Below are positions 24,642-32,266 of a stretch of 35,239 nt of DNA, in pieces; position 1 is the stretch's first letter; every line of letters starts with the position of its first letter. Both the position numbers and the translations under genes were made by a program. The DNA lies in the NCBI GenBank assembly GCA_026225055.1, contig JAMFSA010000235.1, positions 1-35,239 on the forward strand, written 5' to 3'. The stretch comes from Mucilaginibacter xinganensis. GTDB taxonomy: Bacteria > Bacteroidota > Bacteroidia > Sphingobacteriales > Sphingobacteriaceae. The notes under the pieces were generated by a model. That model was not told where the DNA came from. It was given only the letters and a program-made list of their open reading frames with translations, and made no database searches.

Positions 24642-27098
24642 ATGAAAAACATATTCATACATATAATAATCATCCTTGCTATTTTATTTACAGCCGATAG
24701 CCGCGCAATGGCTCAAAAGGATGTACCCGCGGGGAAAGTATCCGGCATTATTGCCGATTCACTATCCAAACAGCCACTTGAATTGGTAACTATTATGCTG
24801 AAGACAGAAAAAGACAGCCTGATAAAAACCAGGGTAAGCAAAGCGGATGGAAAATTCGCATTTGAAAGTTTACACCCAGTAAAGTATAACCTGGTGATTC
24901 TGTTTGCAGGATATCAGAAGAAAGTAATTCCGGTTGATCTGTCGGTCAATAAGGTCAATAATGATTTAGGTACGATATATTTAAGCAAACGCGTAAACAA
25001 CTTAAAAGAAGTTGAAATAAAAGGCGACAGGCCCATTATTCAGCAAAAAGCCGACCGCATTGTATACGATATGGGAGCGGATCCTGAAAGTAAAGTGAAC
25101 AATGTTTTAAGCATGATCCATAAGATCCCGTACCTTTCAGTTGATGCGGATGATAATGTGCTCATGAAGGGAAGTTCAAGCTATAAGGTATTGATAAACG
25201 GCAAGCCATCGGGCATGTTAACCAATAATTTGAAAGAGGTGTTACGCAGCATGCCTGCATCTACCGTTGTACGGATTGAGGTAATAACCATACCATCATC
25301 AAAATATGATGCTGAGGGTATGGCAGGTATCATAAATATCATCACCAATAAAAAAGTTAGCGATGGTTATAAAGGTACTTTAAATGCCAGTGAAGGTTTC
25401 CCACAGGGCGGCCCGGGTGTAGGAGCATCATTCACAGCACAACAGGGCAAGTTTGGTATAAATAGTTATGGCGGTGCCAGCACGTATCATGAACCTCAAA
25501 CTACTTACACTATGGGCCGCAATACAACAGGTGACGATCCCACTAACTTGCAACAAAATGGCTATAATAAATCTGATAGTAAGAACGGCTATTTTGGTGC
25601 CGAATTAAGCTATGATATAGATACGCTTAACCTATTATCAGGTAATTTTGATATCAACGGCAATAACTATCATGGGTTGGATGATCAAACTTCGGTACTT
25701 AACGGGAGTACGGGTTTATTACAAAGTTATGATCTGGATAACACAAACCATGGTCATCGCGGTGGCTTTGATGCCGCTGTAAACTATCAGTTGGGCTTTA
25801 AATCAAGCAAAAATACATTGCTTACATTTTCATATCAATATTCAACCTACAGCAGTAATGCTTATACCAATGTTGATATCAGTAATCCCGTTGATTATCC
25901 TACACCCGATTATAATCAGCTGAATTATGAAGACTCAAGGGAGCAAACCATACAGATGGATTATACCCATCCCATAAATAAAGTTACTATGGAAGCTGGT
26001 TTAAAGGCCATATTACGTAACAGTAAAAGCAATGCCGAATACAATTCATTTGATGCAGGCGATGGTTTGTTTGAGCCTTATTCAGCATTAAGCGATATGT
26101 TCAACTATACGCAGGATGTTTATGGTGCTTACAACTCGTACCAGTTCAGCCTAAAAAAATGGAGTTTCAATGCAGGTTTACGTGCAGAATACACCGATGT
26201 TAATGCCAATTTTGCATCTTCCGCATCAAACACCAAGCAGAACTATTTTAATGTTATCCCGTCTTTATCTATCAATAAATCATTTAGTAACAATAGCAGT
26301 ATCAACTTTGGTTTTACCCAACGCCTCCGCAGGCCAAGCATTTATCGTTTAAATCCTTTTGTTGACAGGTCGAACCCGGATTTCATCACTACAGGCAATC
26401 CAAATCTGCGCCCTGTAATAATGAATATTATTCAACTGGGCTATAGCAACGGTGGCGGTAAAAAGGTATCGGTTTATATCGGTACTGATTATACTTTCTT
26501 TAACAATCTCGATCTGCAGGTCACCAGTTATGATCCTTTAACTAAAATAACCACCACTACTTATGGCAATGTGGGTAAAGGCGGTGGGATAGAAGGTAAC
26601 CTGAATATTAACTATGCACCGGTTAAATTTTATAACCTAAGCATTAACGCGTACGCATTGTGCCTGTTTGTTAATGGCACCGGCGATGCTTCGGCTGATA
26701 AACTGAACAGGACGCTTTCACATGCGTCATTATCAAATGGGTTTAAGTTTGATAAAGGCTGGAGCATGAACGCTAATTTTGATTATTATTCGCCAACACC
26801 TCTTTCATTACAGGGCGTCAATAATGGGTTCGCTTCAACATCATTAACTGTAAATAAGGAGCTCGTGAAAAATAAATTGTTCTTTTCAGCAGGTGTAAAT
26901 AATCCATTTACAAAATACCGTAACAAAAGAACTGAAACAGACGGCCCTGGTTTTACGCAAACCAGCGATAATTTAGCCTATTTCAGATCTGTTAGCTTCA
27001 GTATCAACTACAACTTCGGTAGGTTAAACAGTGATATTAAAAAGAGCAGGAAAAGCATTAATAACGATGATGTATCAAAAGGTAGCGGTGGGATGTAA
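24642..27098 (+). CDS. Outer-membrane beta-barrel protein with carboxypeptidase-regulatory and plug domains (OMP_b-brl_3)
   Basis: An 818-aa TonB-receptor-like protein. A signal peptide is followed by a CarboxypepD_reg-like Ig domain (about 30-105: GKVSGIIADSLSKQPLELVT) and a plug-like domain (about 120-235). The plug carries DRIVYDMGADPESKVNNVLS, then KVLINGKPSG and SSKYDAEGMAGIINIITNKK. A 22-strand-type barrel (OMP_b-brl_3) runs to about 800, followed by a short basic Lys/Ser tail. It is not a SusC protein: no SusD partner is present and it is shorter. Cargo is unknown. A separate hairpin lies between it and the DUF6249 gene, so it probably has its own promoter. Confidence 0.93.
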   Translation: MKNIFIHIIIILAILFTADSRAMAQKDVPAGKVSGIIADSLSKQPLELVTIMLKTEKDSLIKTRVSKADGKFAFESLHPVKYNLVILFAGYQKKVIPVDLSVNKVNNDLGTIYLSKRVNNLKEVEIKGDRPIIQQKADRIVYDMGADPESKVNNVLSMIHKIPYLSVDADDNVLMKGSSSYKVLINGKPSGMLTNNLKEVLRSMPASTVVRIEVITIPSSKYDAEGMAGIINIITNKKVSDGYKGTLNASEGFPQGGPGVGASFTAQQGKFGINSYGGASTYHEPQTTYTMGRNTTGDDPTNLQQNGYNKSDSKNGYFGAELSYDIDTLNLLSGNFDINGNNYHGLDDQTSVLNGSTGLLQSYDLDNTNHGHRGGFDAAVNYQLGFKSSKNTLLTFSYQYSTYSSNAYTNVDISNPVDYPTPDYNQLNYEDSREQTIQMDYTHPINKVTMEAGLKAILRNSKSNAEYNSFDAGDGLFEPYSALSDMFNYTQDVYGAYNSYQFSLKKWSFNAGLRAEYTDVNANFASSASNTKQNYFNVIPSLSINKSFSNNSSINFGFTQRLRRPSIYRLNPFVDRSNPDFITTGNPNLRPVIMNIIQLGYSNGGGKKVSVYIGTDYTFFNNLDLQVTSYDPLTKITTTTYGNVGKGGGIEGNLNINYAPVKFYNLSINAYALCLFVNGTGDASADKLNRTLSHASLSNGFKFDKGWSMNANFDYYSPTPLSLQGVNNGFASTSLTVNKELVKNKLFFSAGVNNPFTKYRNKRTETDGPGFTQTSDNLAYFRSVSFSINYNFGRLNSDIKKSRKSINNDDVSKGSGGM

Positions 27099-27105
27099 TT
27101 ATCCT

Positions 27106-27918
27106 TTACAGCATTGACGGCGCAACGCCATAAGCCTTTTTAAATGTATAGGAGAAGTGTGAGAGGTTCTCAAAACCAACATCCAGATAAACATCTGATG
27201 GTTTGCGACCTTTCTCACTTATCTGGTAATATGCCTCCGAAAGCCGTTTCTGTTGCAGCCATTGACCGGGTGAAGCTTTGAAGATTTTTTCAAAATCGCG
27301 TTTAAAGCTTGCTAAACTACGGCCGGTAAGCCGGGCAAACTGTGCTGCAGGCACATTGTACATGTAATTCTGATTCATGTAAGCTTCCAAATCAATTTTG
27401 TACGGTTCGCTAAAATCAAACAGAAAATATTTTAAGTTTTTATCATGCCTGAGCAAAAGCTCAATAGCTTCATTTGTTTTTAGCTCTCCTAAAACTGATT
27501 TTAGTTGCTCGGGGTGATCAAAATAGGGTATTAATGAATCAAAATATCCCTTTAAAAATGGATCGGGAGGTAATATTTTCATATAATCACCAGTGTATTT
27601 ACTAACCGGGTCTATTTTATGTTCGGTACTGTATCTACGTAAAAAATCCTGATCAATAAATATATTGAGCGACTTAAATTCACCGCCCGGTGGCGGCACT
27701 TTTAAAGACTTTATAAGCTGGTTCCTACGGACTAATCCTAAAGAACCAGCTTTGAATATCTTTACACCGTCATTGGTTATCAGGTGTGTTTCGCCTGAGA
27801 TGATATAGCCTAAAGCATGTTCGGGTACAAACTGCTCATGACCCCGCTGTTTCTGATCTACACAGGAGTATAGTATATTATTAACTACAATATGGCTTTT
27901 ATCTTCCTTCATCATCAA
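27106..27918 (-). CDS. AraC-family transcriptional regulator
   Basis: A 270-aa regulator with an N-terminal cupin-like sensing half (VPEHALGYIISGETHLITND) and a C-terminal AraC/XylS DNA-binding pair of helix-turn-helix motifs (about 190-268: FARLTGRSLASFKRDFEKIF, ASPGQWLQQKRLSEA, then SDVYLDVGFENLSHFSYTFK). The signature YLDVGFENLSHFSYTFKKAYG is well kept. Which of the three leading Met codons is used is not decidable. It lies 21 bp after the SDR gene on the same strand, so the two likely form an operon, and it probably controls that operon and the divergent racemase through the direct repeat at 28802-28840. Confidence 0.93.
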   Translation of the reverse strand: MMMKEDKSHIVVNNILYSCVDQKQRGHEQFVPEHALGYIISGETHLITNDGVKIFKAGSLGLVRRNQLIKSLKVPPPGGEFKSLNIFIDQDFLRRYSTEHKIDPVSKYTGDYMKILPPDPFLKGYFDSLIPYFDHPEQLKSVLGELKTNEAIELLLRHDKNLKYFLFDFSEPYKIDLEAYMNQNYMYNVPAAQFARLTGRSLASFKRDFEKIFKASPGQWLQQKRLSEAYYQISEKGRKPSDVYLDVGFENLSHFSYTFKKAYGVAPSML

Positions 27919-27939
27919 TTGCTAATATAATCCAATTAA

Positions 27940-28752
27940 TTATTTTATCTGGCTCATTGCCACCTTATCAAACATACGATCGGATAATATTTTTCGCATA
28001 AACAATACCGTTGCCGCCATATACCCGCCACTATACCTGGTTTTCGGATTTTTATTATATATAGCTTTTCTTACCAGTTCTACTATTACCATAGGGTCGG
28101 CGCCTTTATCCTCGGTATTGGTAATAGCGTCAGCAAACTTTTTAGCCAGCGGAGCATACACACCATTACTTGATTTTTTAATCAGGTTATCCATTGCTAT
28201 GCCGCCCCATTCAGATTTTACACCACCGGGCTCAATCAAAACTACATCAACACCAAATTGTTTAACTTCATTACGCAAGGCATCGCTTAAAGCCTCTAAA
28301 GCAAATTTACTGGCATGATACCACGCGCCTAATGGTAAAGCTATTTTACCGCCAATTGATGATATGTTTACTATTTTACCATATTTATGCTTACGCATAT
28401 AAGGCAGTACTAACTGTATAAGCCGCGCTGCACCAAATACATTTACTTCTAATTGGTAACGTGCATCGTCAATTGAAACATCTTCAACAGCGCCATAGGA
28501 ACCGAAACCGGCATTGTTTATTAATACATCTATCCGGCCTTCATCTTTAATAATGGTTTCAATACCCTTAACCATCGACGCCTCGTCGGTTACATCCATT
28601 TCTAAAACTTTTACACCGAGTTGTTTAATGTCGTCCATTTTATCAACCCGGCGGGCAGCGCCATAAACAATGTTGCCATCCTTTAATAACTCCTTAGCAA
28701 ACTCCTTACCCATCCCGGCTGATGCGCCGGTAACTAATATTACGTTTTTCAT
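27940..28752 (-). CDS. Classical short-chain dehydrogenase/reductase
   Basis: A 270-aa NAD(P)-dependent oxidoreductase with a complete active site: the glycine motif TGASAGMGKE (8-17), NNAGFG (79-84), Ser132 (VNISSIGGK), Tyr145 and Lys149 (YHASK). This contrasts with the shorter SDR-fold gene at 21558, which lacks the Tyr and Lys. Substrate is unknown; GAARRVDKMD in the second-strand loop suggests NADP preference. It is the first gene of a pair with the AraC regulator, a common layout where the regulator controls its own oxidoreductase. Confidence 0.94.
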   Translation of the reverse strand: MKNVILVTGASAGMGKEFAKELLKDGNIVYGAARRVDKMDDIKQLGVKVLEMDVTDEASMVKGIETIIKDEGRIDVLINNAGFGSYGAVEDVSIDDARYQLEVNVFGAARLIQLVLPYMRKHKYGKIVNISSIGGKIALPLGAWYHASKFALEALSDALRNEVKQFGVDVVLIEPGGVKSEWGGIAMDNLIKKSSNGVYAPLAKKFADAITNTEDKGADPMVIVELVRKAIYNKNPKTRYSGGYMAATVLFMRKILSDRMFDKVAMSQIK

Positions 28753-28801
28753 TTTGTCTTTTAATTATAAATCAAAGGTCGGGAGAAAAGGAGGGGGCAG
28801 G

Positions 28802-28840
28802 TTTGGTGTAAAGCTCAATTTTGCTTTGGTGTGAAGCTCA
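28802..28840. promoter_or_regulatory. Direct repeat, candidate AraC-type operator
   Basis: TTTGGTGTAAAGCTCA (28802-28817) and TTTGGTGTGAAGCTCA (28825-28840) are 16-base direct repeats with one mismatch, spaced 23 bp start to start, about two helical turns. AraC-family proteins often bind such same-face direct repeats. The site lies between the divergent SDR/AraC pair and the racemase gene. A 12-bp palindrome (CAGGAATTCCTG, 28839-28850) abuts it. Confidence 0.55.
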
Positions 28841-28859
28841 GGAATTCCTGGTAAAACAA

Positions 28860-28867
28860 TATATTTG
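28860..28867 (+). promoter_or_regulatory. Bacteroidota -7 box overlapping the racemase leader
   Basis: TATATTTG matches the TAnnTTTG consensus and ends 4 bp before the chosen racemase start, which would give a very short leader. The direct repeat lies just upstream. No clear -33 box is seen. Confidence 0.4.
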
Positions 28868-28871
28868 CTAC

Positions 28872-29561
28872 ATGAAAATTTTAGGGCTCATTGGTGGTAT
28901 CAGTTGGGTATCAACACTCGATTATTACAAACTGATTAACGAAGGTATAAATGAAAAACTTGGCGGGCTTAATTTTGCCGAGTGCATGATCTACTCTTTT
29001 AATTATGCTGATATTAAGCGTAATAACGATGCCAACGATTGGGATAAAACCCTTGAAATGATCACCAAGGCGAGCCTTAACATGAAGAATGGTGGGGCAG
29101 AAGCAATAGTACTTTGCGCCAACACTATGCACCTGATTGCCGATAAACTCGAACAAAATATTCAGATCCCGGTAATCCACATAGCCAGCGCTACCGCGGA
29201 TGTTATAAAACAAAAAGGAATGAAGAAAGTAGGCATGTTAGGTACACGTTTTACTATGGAGCGGGATTTTTTTAGAAATAAATTAATAGAAAATGGTATA
29301 GAAATGATCATACCTGATGATGAAGACCGCGCACATATTCATCACACCATTTTCGAAGAATTTGGCAGAGGAATATTCAAACCCGAAACCAGGAAATATT
29401 ATTTAGAGGTAATGCAAAAATTGGTTGCAAAAGGCGCAGAAGGCATTATACTGGGCTGTACGGAAATACCAATGTTAATCAGTAAAGATGATACCGACAT
29501 CCCGATGTTTGATACCACAGCAATACACGCAAATGCTGCTATTGAATTTGCTTTGAGTTAA
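28872..29561 (+). CDS. Aspartate/glutamate racemase family protein
   Basis: A 229-aa cofactor-independent racemase-fold protein. It starts MKILGLIGGISWVSTLDYYK, and this start is preferred over one 17 codons upstream because it begins at the first strand. The two catalytic cysteines are present: Cys82 (VLCANTMHLIAD) and Cys196 (ILGCTEIPML). Such proteins interconvert L- and D-aspartate or related amino acids; the exact substrate is open. It is divergent from the SDR/AraC pair, and the direct repeat between them suggests shared control. Confidence 0.92.
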   Translation: MKILGLIGGISWVSTLDYYKLINEGINEKLGGLNFAECMIYSFNYADIKRNNDANDWDKTLEMITKASLNMKNGGAEAIVLCANTMHLIADKLEQNIQIPVIHIASATADVIKQKGMKKVGMLGTRFTMERDFFRNKLIENGIEMIIPDDEDRAHIHHTIFEEFGRGIFKPETRKYYLEVMQKLVAKGAEGIILGCTEIPMLISKDDTDIPMFDTTAIHANAAIEFALS

Positions 29562-29565
29562 AAAT

Positions 29566-29595
29566 CAGTGCAGGATTTTCTATTATCCTACACTG
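29566..29595. terminator. Bidirectional hairpin between racemase and cyclase genes
   Basis: Arms CAGTGCAGGAT (29566-29576) and ATCCTACACTG (29585-29595) pair with one mismatch around an 8-base loop. The hairpin sits between two convergent stop codons. Confidence 0.72.
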
Positions 29596-29607
29596 GCATG
29601 CTAGTGG

Positions 29608-30024
29608 TTATGCTTTTATTTCGACACCTATTTGTTTCAGGATGCCTAATTCATCTGAACTTCCCCAGCGTTCAACCATTTTACCATCTTCAAAACGGCT
29701 AATTTGCAGGCCACGGGCTTTCACAGATTTTCCTGTAGCGGGTATGCCGTTAAAATCCCCTTTATGTGTGCCTGTCATTGTATAGGCAAACGCTATGTTA
29801 TCATCGTCTGCTACCAGTTGTTCAACCTCCAGTTTCAGATCAGGAAATGCAGCACGTAATTTTGTAAAGAAATCGATATATCCCTGTGGGCCTTTCGCCT
29901 GCCCAGGTGCCGGATCATTTTCAATAGCATCAGATGCAACCAGGTCATTCATTACTTCAAGGTTCCCGGTATTTACGGCTTCGCCAAATTTAGTTTGTGC
30001 TTCAATATTTGCTTGCTTGCTCAT
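29608..30024 (-). CDS. SnoaL-like ester cyclase / polyketide-cyclase-fold protein
   Basis: A 138-aa NTF2-superfamily protein of the SnoaL/ester-cyclase group. It shows AVNTGNLEVMNDLVASDAIEND, then GPQGYIDFFTKLRAAFPDLK, FAYTMTGTHKGDFNGIPATG and GLQISRFEDGKMVERWGSSDELGILKQIG. These motifs are standard for the family, whose members act on diverse small molecules; no polyketide pathway is nearby. The start MSKQANIEAQ was chosen over one 16 codons upstream, since it begins at the family's first helix. It stands alone on the minus strand. Confidence 0.9.
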   Translation of the reverse strand: MSKQANIEAQTKFGEAVNTGNLEVMNDLVASDAIENDPAPGQAKGPQGYIDFFTKLRAAFPDLKLEVEQLVADDDNIAFAYTMTGTHKGDFNGIPATGKSVKARGLQISRFEDGKMVERWGSSDELGILKQIGVEIKA

Positions 30025-30104
30025 GGTAGTTAAATTATTTTGACAATCAACTATCAAAGGCAATGCCGACAATTAGATTCCAGAGAATAAATCTAACTAA
30101 AATG

Positions 30105-30488
30105 TTAAGCCACCAGTTGATTAAACAACCTGGTTGTAGTTTCTGCAGCATCAATACACAAGCCGGGGTGTACCTTTGAGGTTTGCAATACAGTACTACG
30201 TGTAGCTGTAAGCCAACGGAAACGCGATGGAATATCCAGTTTGGCAATAGGGCCGCCTTCTTTATCGGCAGCACAAATGCGTTCAAATGAGCAGAGATGT
30301 TCCTTTAGTTCATCCATATCTAAATATCCGTCAAATGCCTGTAAGCGATGCACATCAATTACATATAACATTTTTAGGTACTTCTGTTTGGCACAATACA
30401 ATATGATACCGATATTCAGGAATTCCTCCCGGTCAACCCTCGGCACAACGCGTATAACAGCATATTCAAATAAAGTTCTCTCTTGCAT
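30105..30488 (-). CDS. DUF3037 domain protein
   Basis: A 127-aa protein covered by DUF3037: MQERTLFEYAVIRVVPRVDREEFLNIGIILYC opens the domain and KYLKMLYVIDVHRLQAFDGYLDMDELKEHL follows. The function of the family is unknown. No catalytic motif, signal or membrane segment is visible. Its start lies 23 bp inside the 3' end of the HipA-like kinase gene, in another frame, so the two are translated from one transcript and probably coupled. HipA-like kinases and DUF3037 proteins are known as recurring neighbours, which suggests that it is a partner, regulator or target of the kinase. Confidence 0.85.
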   Translation of the reverse strand: MQERTLFEYAVIRVVPRVDREEFLNIGIILYCAKQKYLKMLYVIDVHRLQAFDGYLDMDELKEHLCSFERICAADKEGGPIAKLDIPSRFRWLTATRSTVLQTSKVHPGLCIDAAETTTRLFNQLVA

Positions 30489-31251
30489 GTTGGGCTTCTT
30501 TTACAAAAATATTTGAGTTTGCTATGCGTATTAATAAAAATTGAATATAAGCTTCCCTGTGTTCTTCTGTTGTGTCGAATTCACCGGTAAGCCATTCATC
30601 AGGCACTATGCCAACAATGGCGCGGATCCGTTCTTCGGTAAGAATAGCTTTAAATGCTGCATCAACCTCATTCAGTTCAGTAGCCTGTGAAAGAAGAACA
30701 TGATCTTTTACCAGCAAGAAAGGCTTTTTAGCCTGTTCCTCCCAATTATGCCATGAATGGTGAAAATATAAAGCCGCGCCGTGATCAATTAGCCATAATT
30801 CCTTATGCCATATCAGCATATTGGTATTGCGTGCTGTGCGGTCAACGTTCATAAGCAGGCAATCCAGCCAAACTATTTGTGAAGATAACAGCGGACCCGG
30901 TTTAGTAACTGTAGGATCAAAAGTAATAGCACCTGAAAGATAATGCAGCGCAAGGTTAAGGCCCACGCTTGCCTTCAATAGGTCCTGGATTTCTTCATCC
31001 GGCTCGGTACGGCCGAAGGCTTCGTCAAGGTTAGCAAATACAATTTCAGGTATTTTAAACCCTAATGAACGTGCAATTTCGCCGCCGATTATTTCAGCTA
31101 TCAAAGCTTTTACACCTTGGCCAGCCCCACGGAATTTCAAAACATATAAAAATCCATCATCCGCTTCGGCAATGGCAGGCAGCGAGCCACCTTCGCGTAA
31201 TGGCGTTACATACCGGGTAACATTTACAGTTCTGAGCTCTATATCCTGCAT
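30466..31251 (-). CDS. HipA-like (HipA_2) Ser/Thr kinase-fold protein
   Basis: A 261-aa single-domain protein with the PI3/4-like kinase layout of HipA. ATP-binding Lys39 sits in YVLKFRGAG, and Glu53 is a likely salt-bridge partner. The catalytic loop reads LLMNVDRTARNTNML, with Asp137 and Asn142 spaced as D309 and N314 in E. coli HipA. Asp156 in LWLIDHGAAL takes the place of the Mg-binding Asp. The HipA N-terminal subdomain and a HipB-type antitoxin gene are absent, so this is not a canonical hipBA pair. Instead it overlaps DUF3037 by 23 bp. A large inverted repeat begins 5 bp before its start codon and may control it. Its substrate is unknown. Confidence 0.87.
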   Translation of the reverse strand: MQDIELRTVNVTRYVTPLREGGSLPAIAEADDGFLYVLKFRGAGQGVKALIAEIIGGEIARSLGFKIPEIVFANLDEAFGRTEPDEEIQDLLKASVGLNLALHYLSGAITFDPTVTKPGPLLSSQIVWLDCLLMNVDRTARNTNMLIWHKELWLIDHGAALYFHHSWHNWEEQAKKPFLLVKDHVLLSQATELNEVDAAFKAILTEERIRAIVGIVPDEWLTGEFDTTEEHREAYIQFLLIRIANSNIFVKEAQHARENFI

Positions 31252-31255
31252 AAAT

Positions 31256-31313
31256 AATTATGCGCCTAAATTGCGATTAATTTTAAGTACATACGCAATT
31301 TGAGCGCATAATT
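31256..31313. promoter_or_regulatory. Large inverted repeat in front of the HipA-like kinase gene
   Basis: Arms at 31256-31275 and 31294-31313 are 20 bases each, complementary except for a two-base swap (CT against TC), around an 18-base AT-rich loop. The blocks ATTATGCGC and AAATTGCG recur inverted. The repeat ends 5 bp before the kinase ATG and starts 28 bp after the upstream barrel gene's stop. It could be an operator for autoregulation, an mRNA hairpin masking the start, or a terminator for the barrel gene. Confidence 0.8.
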
Positions 31314-31341
31314 TTAACAAAAGTCACCGATATAGGCTTGT

Positions 31342-32100
31342 TTATTTTTTAACCTCGAACCCTAAGCCAATGTTCACTGATACAAATATTGAGCCTTGTT
31401 TATTATCGGGGCCGTCTTGCAATTTGTAACTATCAATTCTCCAGTCGCTTTGCGCTGCATGTATATAATAACCCGCTCTTACTCCAATGGGGATGTAACG
31501 TTGAACCATAAAACAACCCATATCTTTGGCCTTAACTGGTATAAGGTTATCATAACCAATACCAAGATCGATACCGAAATTTGGCTGGTAAAATGTTTTG
31601 CTATAGGTACTGTTCCTTAGCTCGCCAGAAAAACTGGAGGTGCTTTGTATGCCGTTTTTATCCTGAATATCCAATACAGCAGCTGAAAAATTAATACCTG
31701 CAAAAGGGAATAAGCGCATATTAGTCTTATTTAATACATTGTATCCAAGTCGACCATATATCTGGTATTGGTTGTATTTGGCCTTAATGCCATTTAAATC
31801 TGATGATGTGATAGGGGTAAAGCCTATACCATCTTCTTCTATCCATTTCCCGAACGCATGGTTCATAGAAGCATTAATCCAGAAATCATTTGCACCCAGC
31901 TTACCTATGCCGCTGCCTGTAAGCGTGTTATTAAGCTCACCTAATCGGGATTGACGATAAGTGACCTGTATCTGCATAGTGCCCGCAAACTGGTGATGCA
32001 TCCATTTTGAAGAATTTACGGAATCTGTAGTTTGTGCTTTGGCGCTATGGCCAACTAAAAAAGCAATCGTAATAAATAAAGCAGGTAGTAATTTTTTCAT
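31342..32100 (-). CDS. Outer-membrane beta-barrel protein (porin-like, PorT-type fold)
   Basis: A 252-aa protein starting MKKLLPALFITIAFLVGHSA, a signal peptide; an upstream ATG 36 codons earlier would mask it and was rejected. The mature part alternates amphipathic strands typical of small outer-membrane barrels (MQIQVTYRQSRL, YQIYGRLGYNVLN, NFGIDLGIGYDNLIPV, IPIGVRAGYYIHA, IFVSVNIGLGFEVKK) with a basic C-terminus. No recognised substrate motif. It is the gene before the HipA-like/DUF3037 pair on the same strand but is separated by the inverted repeat. Confidence 0.75.
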   Translation of the reverse strand: MKKLLPALFITIAFLVGHSAKAQTTDSVNSSKWMHHQFAGTMQIQVTYRQSRLGELNNTLTGSGIGKLGANDFWINASMNHAFGKWIEEDGIGFTPITSSDLNGIKAKYNQYQIYGRLGYNVLNKTNMRLFPFAGINFSAAVLDIQDKNGIQSTSSFSGELRNSTYSKTFYQPNFGIDLGIGYDNLIPVKAKDMGCFMVQRYIPIGVRAGYYIHAAQSDWRIDSYKLQDGPDNKQGSIFVSVNIGLGFEVKK

Positions 32101-32266
32101 GTGAAACTTATTTAACTGTAAGTAAATACATTTAACGTGATTGATTTGTTTGATACTACGATATTTATTGTGTAATAAGTTTTTAAACAAGAATATTCGG
32201 CATTCCAACCACTAAATTCTAACCGATGCTTTGTAACTACTATAATTTATATATTTTTAACCCATA

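Noticed and set aside
24642..27098. SusC-type receptor and a polysaccharide-utilisation locus
   Set aside because: The barrel is OMP_b-brl_3 type, lacks a SusD neighbour, and the GH92 gene is 12 kb away on the other strand.
30105..31251. Calling the HipA-like/DUF3037 pair a hipBA toxin-antitoxin system
   Set aside because: No helix-turn-helix HipB gene is present and DUF3037 has no visible DNA-binding motif; toxicity cannot be claimed from sequence.
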